In this document: positions 9,762 to 21,697 of the stretch, piece by piece | How positions within the stretch are numbered: position 1 is the stretch's first letter | Layout: each line of letters begins with the position of its first letter | Origin: Parietaria judaica | Lineage: Eukaryota > Streptophyta > Magnoliopsida > Rosales > Urticaceae | Length of the DNA stretch: 64,000 nt | NCBI GenBank assembly: GCA_954871525.1 | Contig: OX940864.1 | Span: 8,240,001-8,304,000, forward strand | Direction: 5' to 3' | Made by a program: the position numbers and the translations under genes | The notes under the pieces: model-generated | The model's input: the letters and a program-made list of their open reading frames with translations, nothing else | Databases searched by the model: none | What the model was told of the DNA's origin: nothing

Positions 9762-12700
9762 TCTATATATATATAAAAAGAAAATCTTCCAACAATTAAT
9801 TGACCATCTAAAAATGCAAGGATTTCAAAATCCTCAAATTCTAGATTTTTCAAAATTTTCAATTTTTTTGGGTGTATTTTGCATTACTGCAAAATCACTT
9901 CATGACGTAGGTGCATGAATGAAATATAAATGTCGTTTATAAATTAATGTTTTGTTTTAAAACATTAATTTATAACGTTTTGTTTGCAAGTGTGCATATG
10001 AAGAGTCTTTTCCAAAGCGTTATCAACTTTAGTAATTGTAATCTATTTCTCAACCGATCCATCTCCCCACCTGCGTGCGATTTTGTTCTCTCTCTCCAGC
10101 TTTATCGTTCGCAGGCTCTCTGAGCATGCTCGCACAGGGGACCTCGCAGCTTGAGTCTCTTACTCCTGTGTTGTTTGAAGCTCTCCACCTGCGCGCCGAA
10201 ACCTCCTCTCGGTCGCTCTTTTCCTTTTCCAAGCGCTGGTTGTTGATTCGCTCCGTCTAGGTTTGTTCTTTCCGGCTTCGTCCGTTCTTCGCTTACCACA
10301 TTTTATGGTTTCTTCTCAGTTTGTTGTAGCTTGAAACCAACGGCGTTAAGAATGGGTTTCACGGAGTAGTTGATTTCCAAAATTTACTTGGAGTAGGAAG
10401 CATTTTCCGATTTCAAGGTTTCAAATGGAAAGGTAAAACCGAATTCTCTTCTTCAATAATTTATAACAACTACTTGAAGAACAAGGAACAAGGATTCTTC
10501 AACGAAGATGACAATCATATTTATCATAAAGAGAATTTGGCTTTTGTTTCGATTATATTTGGCTGCAGAATGGAAGGAGAATTTTGGCTGGATTTTGGTT
10601 TGGCAATTATTGCTTCACGCTGGCTATGAAGGTTCGACCAGAGAATGTAATTTCTTGGTTTCTATTTTCTCCAGAACTTTTTTGTGCAAGTGTGAGTTTT
10701 TGTTGTGTGATTAATTTCATTTTGAAACTTTCATTATTGTTGTGCTTCTGGGTTTTTCTCTTACATTTTTAATTGATTTTATGAACTAAGAATGTTGAAT
10801 TTAGTCGGATTTTATTAATCTGATCATTCGATTGTTTGTATTGGTTTCAGAAGGACTATGTTCCAGTCTTTTTCAGTGTGATCAGCTTCACAATTTTAAT
10901 ACTTTGGACACAATTTCAGTACTTCGTTCCAGTCTGGTTTTGTATATTGTTTAACCCATGCAATGTGAGTGAAATATAAGGATTTTGATATTTTATTCGC
11001 GTGTTTGTATAATCAGTACTTTGGACACAAGAAGAGGAAAAAAAAGTTGCTTGCTTTCAGAAAAGAAACACGGAGCAAGCAAGTTTGTGCGGAAATAGGT
11101 TGGATTTTCGCTTCTTAATCTTCAATAATATATCTATCATATTGTCTTATACATTTAGGGTCGGAATTGATTACGCTATAAATTCAATTTCACGTGTTAA
11201 TTTGATTCAGTCCTAATTATATTTCAAAATGATGCATATGTTGAATTTTTATTCACTGCCATGTTTAGGTGTTCTTTTTTTCTCCCATTCTGGGATATGT
11301 GCATGTTGGCCCTCTTTCAAGTCGTTCGCACAACCAACACAACATTGTCACTTCTTTTTTTCTTTTTATTTTGGAAATGATTTTGTTCAATTATGTTTTT
11401 TCAGATTCCAACTCAATTTTGTAGCCCGACTACGACTGAAGAACAAAATTTGACGTCCTAGAACTGCAGATTTAAGCTCTCATGGGTCGGCAAATTCAAA
11501 TCTCACGCTTGAGTTTCATTGTCTACAAACAAGGTTTATTTTTTTGTGGTTGTTCGTAAGATTCGAGTTTATGGTTTCTTTTGTGAAATTTTGTGGTTTG
11601 AATGTTTAGGCGATTGCATTGTTTTCCCGACTTCATTTCTTTTAACTCTCGATTTTCAGGAGATTATTGCACGATTCTAGCGATGTCCGTGATTCATTAT
11701 TAACTTTGATGACTTTTGATTTCATAGATCGGAGTTAAAAAAAAAAATTTGATTATCGCAAAACTTTTGCTCTCTCATTGAAAATACATGGATTATATTT
11801 GTGTTAATTAAAATTGTCTTGCATGTCTATCTATCTTAGCCTGTAAATAGAGAATCTATCTCTCTCGCGTCAGATATTCTTATGCACTTAGAATTATATA
11901 CTAGAGGCAATTACAAATTATTAGGAGCTTATATATAATATTCTTGATGTGTTGAAGACATGGATAGTTTTGCTCTGTTTTTTATTTATTTATTGTAAGT
12001 CAGTTTTTAGAGAATTATCACAATATTTAGATGTAAATTACTATTTTTGACTGTTAAAAATATTCATATTAACATATGTGATGGTTTCTTAGGTACAAAA
12101 TGAAGTATCTCATTAGACACTACTACAATTTCATCATGCATGTGATAGCATATATCTGTTTAGAACTTCTAAAAGTTTAGTTTCACTTCGCCTTCATCGC
12201 CATCTCTGCTTTGCTCCTCGCTGGTCAGAGTTTATTTCGTAATTGTTCAAAACAGACCATTTAAGTCCAAGTCCAAGTCATTGTCAATGTCTGTTTTTAA
12301 TGTCACATTTTTCTTCTATACTAACTGCAATAATCATATTATTATTATTACTCAATTAACTGCAATCTTTTTATATATGTTGAGTGAAAAGGTTGCATCG
12401 AATGAAGGGATCGTCAATCAGGTAAAACTTTGTTCCAGATTTCAGGTTTTGCTTCCAGGAGTAAAGCTATATATATGTTGATCTGTTCAGTTTATGATCT
12501 TTAATCAATGTGGTAGAACTTAGAAGCAATTCTTTTCATGAGAATGTTTGCTTATTAGCTGTTGAAACTGATGATCATTAAGAAGTTATTGTTAATTTCT
12601 TGCCAACGGATCTTCAGGTACCCAGTCAACAATGGGTATAATTACGAACCAGTCAACAATGGGTATAATTAAGAAGTTATAGCAAAAAATGAACTTTCTG

Positions 12701-13610
12701 AAGCCTGCACCTGTCTTCGATCAGGTTCTCTTCCTATTTTCAGTTATAGTTGTTTCATCTTCGTTGGTTTACAGGGCACTCCCACACGATAATTGGCGTC
12801 CAGCGGTTTTGAATCACCGTGGTAATTATGTACCTAATTGTCGTCAACATCAACGGCGTCGAACAACTACCGGTCTATTATATGGTGGTTTTATTAAGTT
12901 TACATCAGTTGTTATGTGTAGTATTTGTTTAAGATGGAATTCACCTCATGAGATGGTAGAAAGATGGTTATGATTACTGGATTATTTACGTTTATCATAT
13001 TTATTATATGTTTACAAGAAAATTTGTCATATTTATTATGTTTACAAGAAAATTTGTCATCGTTAATTACTGAATACGTTTTTTTCATTAATGAATGATA
13101 TATTTCTAAACTTATTAAAAGAAAAGAAGAATAGAAGTTAACATCGCTCCAAGAATAAGTAAATATAATTCACCAAATTTTATTACGATAACTAATCAAT
13201 GAAATTGTATCATATACAAATCGGAGGACACAATTAACAAAAATCAGTAAATTTAAAATTTGACGTGGATGCAAATATTTCGATTGAAACACACAATTTG
13301 AATGATCGTTGTATGTCACCGCGGTTTACAATCATTCTCTATTAGCCTTCCCAATTAGGAAACATTACAAACCCGTGTGATTCATATCATATCATTAGAC
13401 TTTCTATTTTACAAATTTATATTCGTCGTTTATTTCTATCATTGTCCTCTAAAAACCAATAGGCAATACTTAATAAGATATTCAATATAAGGTTTCGATT
13501 GTCTATTTTTTTTAATAAAAACACACCGTTAAAATAATTAATTTCAACCTTTTTAAATTTATACGTAACATTTATTCGCCACCGCGCGGAGCGCGGTGCT
13601 TTTCCACTAG
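9762..13610 (+). mobile_element. Probable non-autonomous Helitron
   Basis: The right end has a GC-rich hairpin (CCGCGC-GGA-GCGCGG, about 13583-13597) followed by TGCTTTTCCA and CTAG (ends 13610), then T, as Helitron 3' ends do. The left end is proposed at A|TCTATATATATATAAAAAG (9762), giving the A|T insertion site Helitrons use. No Rep/helicase frame is visible. The interior is gene-like in texture, with a CT-rich leader-like patch at 10060-10260 and T-rich intron-like tracts, but nothing recognisable. A 27-bp direct repeat occurs at about 12622-12675. The 3' end is well supported; the 5' end is tentative. Confidence 0.6.
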
Positions 13611-13637
13611 TTCCAAAACTAATTGAAAATGATCGCC

Positions 13638-13645
13638 TATTTAAT
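13638..13645 (+). promoter_or_regulatory. TATA-like box of exonuclease gene 2
   Basis: TATTTAAT lies about 104 bases before the start codon and only 28 bases after the Helitron end at 13610. A CT-rich leader follows that closely resembles that of exonuclease 3 (shared CTCGCTTCCCTCCATTAC). Confidence 0.45.
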
Positions 13646-13748
13646 GACTTAATTTCATCCCTCTCCTTACATAAGACTCCTTACTCCTCTCTTCTCTCTT
13701 ACTCGCTCGCTCGCTTCCCTCCATTACTATCTCTCTCTCTGTCTGGCA

Positions 13749-14372
13749 ATGGCGAACGCAACCATAATCCATTATGATCTCGACACCGACACCTACCACT
13801 ACAAGGTGACCCTCGACACAGGAGCCACCGTCGAGGCCGTCGTCACCGCCAGCTCCTACGCCATCGACGAGTGGCTCGCCGAGGCCACCCACTCCCGCCA
13901 CCCCCTCATCGTGGGCCTCGACGTAGAGTGGCGTCCCCCCTTCGGCCCCGGCGAGAACCCCGTGGCCACGCTGCAGCTCTGCGTGGCCCAGCGCTGCCTC
14001 ATCGTGATGCTCCTCCACTTCCAGGAGCCCTTGCCGCCGTCCCTCTTCGCCTTCCTCGACGACCCGAGAAACAGATTCGTCGGCGTGGGGATCGCCGGCG
14101 ACGTCCATAAACTGATGCGGGACCACTTCCTCGGGGTGGCCAACGCCGTGGATCTGGGCGCCATGGCGGCGCGCGCGTACTGCGACCCGGGGCTGAGGTC
14201 GGCGGGGCTGCAGGCGCTGGCGCGGCGCGTGGTGAGGCTGAACGTGGAGAAGCCGAGGCGGGTGACGCTGGGGAGGTGGGACGAGCGGTACCTGAGCTCC
14301 GAGCAGATTGCGTATGCATGCATCGATGCCTATGCTTCATTCTTGATTGGGGAAGCGCTCATCAATGGCTAA
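13749..14372 (+). CDS. DEDDy-type 3'-5' exonuclease (RNase D/WRN-exonuclease-like), copy 2
   Basis: This intronless gene encodes 207 residues. A complete DEDDy active site is visible: Exo I GLDVEW (D58, E60), Exo II GVGIAGD (D118) and Exo III YACID (Y189, D193). The length and single-domain layout match small plant Werner-exonuclease-like proteins, which remove nucleotides from 3' ends of nucleic acids; the exact substrate cannot be told. It starts MANAT like copy 3. The coding region is strongly GC-rich at third positions against AT-rich flanks. It is the closest relative of copy 1 (2937-3572), with which it shares a long duplicated flank and an upstream U2 gene. A Helitron terminus lies 138 bases upstream and two hAT MITEs lie within 0.9 kb downstream. 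Confidence 0.9.
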   Translation: MANATIIHYDLDTDTYHYKVTLDTGATVEAVVTASSYAIDEWLAEATHSRHPLIVGLDVEWRPPFGPGENPVATLQLCVAQRCLIVMLLHFQEPLPPSLFAFLDDPRNRFVGVGIAGDVHKLMRDHFLGVANAVDLGAMAARAYCDPGLRSAGLQALARRVVRLNVEKPRRVTLGRWDERYLSSEQIAYACIDAYASFLIGEALING

Positions 14373-14740
14373 TGGTTGAATATATCTATCTATCTATATA
14401 TATAACCATATAAGTAGCTATCTCTATGAATGGGTAGTGTTTTCCTTGATGTTTAGGGTTGATGTTTAGGGTTTATCTTTGATCGAATGCAAGAAACAGA
14501 GGCACTATGTTATGTAATCTTTCGCAGTGTTAATGCAAATCTACTGTAATCTTGAACTCTGAATATGGATTACTATGCAATATTTCTTAGTTTATTTTAT
14601 TTTATTATATATTTTCAGCATTGGTTGGGACCACTTTTAGTGTGCGTACGTAGCGTAGGTTCCCTTCCCAACAGTAAATATTCTTTCCTTTCTCTGTTAT
14701 ATTTTAGCCAATTAGCCATGTACACGTTGTAGGTCTCTGC
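14373..14740. other. 3' flank of exonuclease 2
   Basis: No gene seen. It aligns with the 3' flank of exonuclease 1 in several blocks, for example ATTAGCCATGTACACGTT at about 14711 and 3794. This shows the two genes were duplicated together with their surroundings. Confidence 0.5.
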
Positions 14741-15019
14741 TAGTGCTGCAACTCGCGGTGTCGACTAGTCGCGACTTAGTCGCCAAAAATCGTCACTATA
14801 GAAGTCGCGACGAGTCGCGGTGGGGGAGGTCGCGATGGTCGCGATGGCTACGAAAGAGAGAGAGGTTACTATGTGAGACATCGAGGGAAAGAGAGAGAGG
14901 GAGTCGCGATTATGCACCGAATCGCGACTGGTCGCGATTTTTGACGCCAAATCGCGAACTGCCGGAACTCGCCGCGACGAGTCGCGAACGGCAAGAACTG
15001 GTCGTGACTTTCAGCTCTA
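14741..15019. mobile_element. hAT-type MITE
   Basis: Perfect 8-bp direct repeats GTCTCTGC (14733-14740 and 15020-15027) flank a 279-bp element with imperfect inverted ends TAGTGCTGCAACT and, from the right, TAGAGCTGAAAGT. The inside is rich in GTCGCGAC-type palindromic words. The equivalent site downstream of exonuclease 1 lacks it, so it inserted after the duplication. Confidence 0.8.
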
Positions 15020-15050
15020 GTCTCTGCTTAATAAAAAGGATAATTACGGC

Positions 15051-15280
15051 CAGTGGCGGAACCAGGAATTATGTACCGGGGGGGCTAGATATAATTTTTT
15101 TTGTCAAAACTTAACTTGAGGGGGTTATATTTAAATTTTGGTGATAGTTAAGGGGGGGCTGGACTAAAAATTTATATGAAATTACACTAAAAAAAATAAA
15201 AATAGGGCATTATTGTACAATTTTTTTTTTGGGAGGGGGTGGTTTCAACCACCTCCCCTTTCTAAATACTTCCGCCACTG
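15051..15280. mobile_element. hAT-type MITE (CAGTGGCGGA ends)
   Basis: The inverted ends CAGTGGCGGAACCAGG and CTTCCGCCACTG bound 230 bp with a perfect 8-bp duplication ATTACGGC (15043-15050 and 15281-15288). The corresponding position after exonuclease 1 (about 3840) is uninterrupted. Confidence 0.85.
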
Positions 15281-15342
15281 ATTACGGCAAAAGTGTCAAA
15301 ACTTTACTCAACATGGATTCAAAGTAAAACAATGATGGTAAC

Positions 15343-16620
15343 TGTTGATGCAGAAAAATGCTTCAAACATTCAGCGGACCAATAGCTCGTGTTGGGCCGG
15401 GCCCAGTATCGTCTTGTTGACTTTTATGACTTTAGGGCATGGGCTCATGGACTTTCGAGTCAATCGGATCCTCCGCTGACTCGATGATCAAAAACCCATG
15501 GTAAACTTCACTACCTGTCGCTAATAGGGCCAGGACTTGGCCTGGCCCGGATTACAGGTTCGGGACACCAAAAACGGATTCCTGACCACCGTGTAGGGGG
15601 GATCACAGTATCGACTTTCCAGTGAACCCTGGTAGACCAGACCCTCAACCGGCGTCACGGGGACAGATCCGGGTCCTCAGGCTATCCGCGTAATCTGTAT
15701 ATCTGCCGGAGATACAAGACTAGTGGATAGAACGAGCACCTCACGGACTTAGAACCTTGGCAAGGAGGGTCTTAGATCGTGCCAGAATCTTCTCCAGAGC
15801 TTCCGCTCAAATGTGTTTTCTCTCTCTCAGAACCTGAACAAAACAACACTCGAGATCAGAGAGAACCGGGGGGGGACCCCTGATTCACCTCCGACGCTCA
15901 ACATTAGAGTGATATTTAAGGGGAGGCGAGTTCTAGAGGGTGTAGAGAGAGTTTAGGGCGAGTTCTCAGAGTGAGAATCGAGTTACCGTTAAGTGAAAAC
16001 CGAGCTCCTATTTATTGGAGGGTCCGGGGGTTAAAACGTGAATAAATATTACTCCGGGAAGCCTCCGGGGTGATATAATATGTTTTTTCGGGTCCCCCGG
16101 ACGTGCCGATCCAACGCCGCAATCGGCTCGGCGATCTGACGTCGGACGCGCCCTCACGCGCGGGAACAGTGCTGCTGACGCAGATCCCACGCGCGTGGTG
16201 AGGTGGGCGCGCGTCATCCGCCATGTGGCGCGCTCTGGTCCACTCGCTGGTGGCCTTTGGCGAGGGAGAAGGGGCGCGCGACACCTGGCGGGGTCAAGTT
16301 GACCCCTGGCTGACCTGGTGGGCCGCCTGACACGTGGCAGCGACCTTTGGGGGCCCGTGGGGCCCACTCGTGTGGCCCCCGGCGTCCCCCGAAGGTCCCG
16401 GGAGCGTCCCTAGGCTGTTTTTCGCAAATTTTATATCGATTTTGGGTATTTCAATATTTTTGGGATCATCTGGACCCTTTATTTTTCGAAAACGGGCTTC
16501 TGGTGAGTAATTTGGGGGCAAAATTGATTATAATTAATTAATTAATAAACGACAAATTAATTTAAATAATTTTTCTTTTGTTAATTAATATTAAATCAAT
16601 TGCGTAAAATACCCGTAACA
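15343..16620 (-). repeat. 3' LTR of the gag-only element
   Basis: This LTR begins TGTTGATGCAG and ends ACCCGTAACA as displayed (TG...CA termini on either strand). It is nearly identical to 20424-21692 and related to the solo LTR at 8361-9532. A short CCCCCCC/GGGGGGG stretch near 15869 corresponds to the long C-run in the solo LTR. Confidence 0.92.
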
Positions 16621-17562
16621 TTAACCCCCCAGTTTTTCGGAAGGCTTTGCTTTACGAGAAACTATTTTTGCTCGTAGGGGAATTTATAGCCTTCGATTTT
16701 AAAAAGATGTATGGTGGCGTCCCTGGGAAGAACACTCTGCTTAAGTTTATGGGGGCGGTTTGCTAGACACCTTACCGTCTTACGCTTTACGATCGTGGGG
16801 GCGTCCCTAGAGATCACCAAGCCGTGTGTGTACAGGGGCGTCCCAGAGATAACCTACCTGCCACGTTTTGCGTGTGCTGGGTCGGCGTTCTTTTGAAATA
16901 ACCTCCCATAGACGTGTTCAGGTGTTTTCCTGAGAGATAACCTTCCATATTTTCTTTTTCGTAAAAGGGTTGAGCTCGAAAGCCCTTCTTATAATATTTC
17001 GGGAGATGCAACGCTGAAAAGCGAAAACTTGTGCCTCGAGGGACACACTTTTACAAAACCAGTGTACCTTCAAGGGTACTTATTGGAATTTGACTTTTGC
17101 TTTCAGAATGTGGTATGGGGGCGTCCCTGGGAAAACCCTCTGGTTACGTTTATGAGGGCGTTTCGCTAGACACCTTACCGTTTTACGCTTTACGATCGTG
17201 GGGGCGTCCTTAGAGATCACCAAGCCGTGTGTGTACGGGGGCGTCCCAGAGATAACCTACCAGCCACGTTTTGCGTGTGCAGGGTAGGCGTTCTTTTGAA
17301 ATAACCCCCCACTTACGTCTTCGGGTGTTTTCCTGAGAGATAACCTGCCATATTTTCTTTTCCGTAAAAGGAGTGAGCACGAGAGCTCTTTTTATTCATA
17401 ATATTTTTTATAGATACCACGCTAAAAAGTGAAAACTTGTGCCTCGAGAGACACTCTTTTACAAAACCAGTGTACCTTCAAGGGTACTTCTTGGAATTTA
17501 TAAAAAAAATGCGAGTTTACTTGGGGATATGTAGTCGACAGTTTTCTAGCGGCCTTGGGAGG
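16621..17562 (-). repeat. 3' untranslated region with 404-bp tandem duplication
   Basis: Between the gag stop and the 3' LTR lie two diverged copies of a roughly 404-bp unit (about 16690-17093 and 17094-17497), marked by GGGGGCGTCCCTGGG, GCCGTGTGTGTAC and CTTGTGCCTCGAG words recurring at that distance. The polypurine tract is at its left edge (16621-16632). Confidence 0.75.
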
Positions 17563-19005
17563 CTAGCCAGATGATGTGTCGCTATCAACTATCTCTCCCG
17601 ACACATACTCCTTGAGTTGGCCATCTTGGATCAGGACCTCGATCTGTTGCTTTAGCTGGCGACAATTGGATGTCGAGTGTCCGGCCTCTTGCTGGAACTC
17701 GCAGTATTTGCTCAGGTTCCGCCTGACGCCTTCTGGCATTGGCGGGGGCCGGACGAATTTTGCTCCGTGAAGCTTCAGGATCGTTGCGGGAGAAGTGTTC
17801 AGTGGCGTGGCGTCACTTCGGAATCGCTTCCAAGACTGGTCGCCGTGGTCAGGCGACGTGTCCGGTCGGCGTCTCTTTCTTTGAGATTCGTCGTCGTTTA
17901 GACGCCGAGTCTCTCGATCAGTTCGTCTCCGGTTGCTGAAGTATTCCTTAACTGAGATGTCACATGTGGCTCGTGCCATCAACTCTGCCATGGAGGTTGG
18001 CCTTTTTATGACAAGAGATCGCGCAAAGCTGCTAACCGGGAGGCCGTCGATCACAGCAGTGACGACATCATCGTCGGTGTAGTTGTTGACCTTGTTCGAT
18101 TCGCTGATGAACCTATTTAGGTAGTTTTGGAGGGATTCGTCTTCCCGTTGCTTGAGCGTCCACAGGTAGGACTTCTCATTTCTTTGCGTCAGCGAGCTTG
18201 AGAATCGAGAGACGAAACTCTCCTTTAGTTCTTCGAAAGAATCGATAGAGCCCTTCGGGAGTCGCTGATACCATTTGAAGGCTGGGCCTGCGAGGGTGAG
18301 GCAAAATGCTTGACACATCGTGGAAGCAGAGCATTTATTCAGCTGCATCGTGGTCTGATATCGGACCAAGTGGTATGTCAGGTCGCCGTTTCCGTCGTAG
18401 ACGAAGCTTGGTGGGGAGCGGAGATCTCCCACAATTGCTTCCGCAAGTACGTGGTCTGCGAGGGGGGATATGGTCCCTTCGAGCATGCTTCGTACGGTTG
18501 AATTTGAGCCGTTGGCGGCGGGGAGCTCTCGTATCTCCTTTCTGAGTGCTTCGAGCTCGTTTTTCCATTCTGGGACGGCCGATGGGGCCATCGTCAGGGG
18601 TAGCGCAGTGGTGGCTGCCTCGTCTCGGGGTGCCAGGGTGCTTTGAGAGAGGCGAGAGCTGTGAGACCTTCAGGTCGATCGAGACTCTGTTGGCCCTAGT
18701 GACTGGGCGTCCTCTCGGGCGAGTTGTCGTTGCGTCTCGAGACTGTCTCTTTGCGTCGGCTCCGGATCTGGGGATTCGTTTCCGCCGAGGATGTTATCGA
18801 CAACATGGTTGAGCCCGAGGTATCTGGAGATTAACCACTCTAGTCGAAACTGACTATTCTCCAGTCGTGATAATCGCGCATCGTTCGCCATATCTGAGCG
18901 GACGCTCGCCGCCGACTGACTTTGAGTTGGGCTTTGTGCCCCGGCACTCAAGGCAGCACCCTCGGTGGGGCCGCGCGTGGTGTCATCGGAGAGGTTGACT
19001 GACAT
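17563..19005 (-). pseudogene. gag: gag of the gag-only retrotransposon, one in-frame stop
   Basis: The nucleocapsid/capsid precursor would coat the element's RNA in virus-like particles. The C-terminal part (342 codons from 18591) contains a retrotransposon gag domain (LAGPAFKWYQRLP, then SRFSSS) and a degenerate zinc knuckle (C-E-F...H-S-T-S-N-C) near its end, followed by an EVLIQDGQLKEYV-like motif usual in Tat-type gag. The N-terminal part (19005-18673) is in the same frame but cut off by a TGA at 18672-18670. The distance is a multiple of three, so only this stop separates the parts. ACC-TGA-AGG suggests a CGA-to-TGA transition. A shortened gag might still start at 18591, but the copy is best treated as broken. 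Confidence 0.85.
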
Positions 19006-19243
19006 ATTTGAAGAAGTGGGTGGTGGGGTCGTTGAGATGACCGCGATGATATCTGGGGTCGTTGGGACGACTGAGATGAAATCTGGGGTCGTTGCGGCGA
19101 CCGAGATGAAATCTGGGGTCGTTGCGGCAACCGAGATAAAATCTCAAGTCGTTATCTTGCCCGGATGCAACTTTGACGTCGTTTTTTTAAAGGTGGGCCC
19201 TTAATAAGTAATAAGTATATATATTACTTATTATATATATTAT

Positions 19244-19286
<43 letters not shown>

Positions 19287-20423
19287 TGCAGAGGCCCCTT
19301 TTTCTTTTTTTTTTCCTTTTCTTTTTCTCTTCCTTTTTTTCCTCTTTCTTCTTTATTCTTTCTTCTTCTTTCCTGCGTCTCACTCCCCTTTTCTTTTTCT
19401 TTTTCTTTTTCTTCTCTCCTTCGACGATCAGGAGCAGAAGGCCCCTTTTTCTTTTCTTTTTTTCTTTTCTCTCTCCTTTTCTTCGATGATCAGGGAGACA
19501 TTCCTCTCTTTTTTTTTTTTTTTGAAGCTCTTAGGCTGGCGATGATCCGGCCGATTCGGTTGGCGTCGAGGTGTTAACCCCCCGGCGGCGCGCGTGCCGA
19601 GCTGCCTGGCGTAGTTCCCGAACTGTTGGCGAGCTCGAAGGAGCTCGGAGCAGCGGGCTCGCCTCACGGCGGGGTTTGTCTGCGCGTGGTCTTGCCGTGA
19701 AGTCGATGCAATCACGGTGGATCCGGCGGAGTTCCTCGGTGACCTGGCAGGGACACGGTGGCTGGGTTGCACGCCGTTGCTCGGCGTCGTAATCTGCCTC
19801 GGGAGTGATGAACAGCGGCGATGGAGGTCCTTCGGCTGGGCGTTTGCAGAGCTGCCCGGTAGAATTCCCGAACTGTTGGCGAGCGCAGTAGAGCTCGGAA
19901 CAGCGGGCTCACGTTGCGGCGGGGCTTGTTTGCTCGTGGATTTGCCGAGATGTCGCTGCGATCACGGCAGTGGGGATTCCGATCCCGGCACCGGCGACGT
20001 GGTTGCGAGCATTCCGGCGGAGACGACGAAAGCTTGGTTGTGGCGAAGACCTGCTTCGTCTCTTTTTTTTTTTGTGTGTATATATTATATATACATATAT
20101 TTATTTATTTATATGTATATATGTATAATATATATATTTGAATATGAATATATATGGAGTATAGGATTTGGTTGCTGATCACCCTTTGTATATATTATGT
20201 GATAAAGGGATATATATATATATATATATATGTATATATTTGAGGAAGTATATATATATATGGGGGTTGACGACCGGCAATGATGCGGCGCTGTTTGTTG
20301 GTGCGAATCCGAGCTCGTGGTGGCTCGGCTGCAACGAGTGTGATGTATGACGAGCGTGGTGGTCGAATGTGCTGGTAGGGACTCGAGGCTTAAACTCGTG
20401 ATCCCCTCCTTCTAGCGCCAAAA
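19006..20423 (-). other. 5' leader region of the gag-only element
   Basis: This stretch holds no convincing gene. It contains a 30-bp unit repeated four times (19025-19144, GGGGTCGTTG...), a (TA)n tract (about 19211-19283), a long CT-rich tract (19285-19520), a roughly 250-bp imperfect duplication (for example CCCGAACTGTTGGCGAGC near 19617 and 19867) and the primer-binding site (20403-20420). Confidence 0.6.
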
Positions 20424-21692
20424 TGTTGATGCAAAAAAATGCTTCAAACATTCAGCGGCCCAATAGCTCGTGTTGGGCCGGGCCCAGTATCGTCTTGTTG
20501 ACTTTTATGACTTTAGGGCATGGGCTCATAGACTTTCGAGTCAATCGGATCCTCCGCTGACTCGATGATCAAAAACCCGTGGTAAACTCCACTACCTGTC
20601 GCTAATAGGGCCAGGACTTGGCCTGGCCCGGATTACAGGTTCGGTACACCAAAAACGGATTCCTGACCACCATGTAGGGGGGATCACAGTATCGACTTTC
20701 CAGTGAACCCTGGTAGACCAGACCCTCAACCGGCATCACGGGGACAGATCCGGGTCCTCGGGCTATCCGCGTAATCTATATATCTGACGGAGATACAAGA
20801 CTAGTGGATAGAACGAGCACCTCACGGACCTAGAACCTTGGCAAGGAGGGTCTTAGATCGTGCCAGAATCTTCTCCAGAGCTTCCGCTCAAATGTGTTTT
20901 CTCTCTCTCAGAACCTGAACAAAACAACACCCGAGATCAGAGAGAACTGGGGGGGGACCCCTGATTCACTTCCGACGCCCAACATTAGAGTGATATTTGA
21001 GGGGAGGCGAGTTCTAGAGGGTGTAGAGAGAGTTTAGGGTGAGTTCTCGGAGTGAGAATCGAGTTACCGTTAAGTGAAAACCGAGCTTCTATTTATAGGA
21101 GGGTCCGGGGGTTAAAATGTGAATAAATATTACTCCGGGATACCCCCGGGGTAATATTATATGTTTTTTCGGGTCCCCCGGACGTGGCTGATCCAACGCC
21201 GCAATCTGCTCGGCGATCTGACGTCGGACGCGCCCTCACGCACGGGAACAGTGCTGCTGACATAGATCCCACGCGCGTGGTGAGGTGGGCGCGCGTCATC
21301 CGTCACGTGGTGCACTCTGGTCCACTCGCTGGTGGCCTTTGGCGAGGGAGAGGGGGCGCGCGACACCTGGCGGGGTCAAGTTGACCCCTGGCTGACCTGG
21401 TGGGCCACCTGACACGTGACAGCGACCTTTGGGGGCCTGTGGGGCCCACTCGTATGGCCCCCGAAGGTCCCGGGAGTGTCCCGAGGCCGTTTTTCGCAAA
21501 TTTTATATCGATTTTGGGTATTTTGATATTTTTGGGATCATCTGGACCCTTTATTTTTCGAAAACGGGCTTCCGGTGAATAATTTGGGGGCAAAATTGAT
21601 TATAATTAATTAATTAATAAAAGAAAAATTAATTTAAATAATTTTTCTTTTATTAATTAATATTAAATCAATTGCATAAAATACCCGTAACA
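20424..21692 (-). repeat. 5' LTR of the gag-only element
   Basis: It is a near-identical partner of 15343-16620. On the minus strand it starts TGTTACGGGTAT and ends CATCAACA, followed three bases later by the primer-binding site. Confidence 0.92.
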
Positions 21693-21697
21693 GTAAC

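Larger units (their letters stand above)
15343..21692 (-). mobile_element. Complete gag-only (TR-GAG type) LTR retrotransposon
   Basis: Two LTRs (15343-16620 and 20424-21692) differ by few substitutions and a 10-bp or so indel near 16380. The element is bounded by a perfect 5-bp target duplication GTAAC (15338-15342 and 21693-21697). Orientation is minus: primer-binding site TGGCGCTAGAAGGAGGGG at 20420-20403, gag at 19005-17563, polypurine tract CTGGGGGGTTAA at 16632-16621. The 3.8-kb interior encodes gag but no protease, reverse transcriptase or integrase, so the element must depend on a partner for movement. LTR similarity indicates a fairly recent insertion, within the 3' flank of exonuclease 2. 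Confidence 0.92.

Noticed and set aside
12689..12973. 94-codon frame inside the Helitron
   Set aside because: No recognised domain and no support beyond being open; too short to call.
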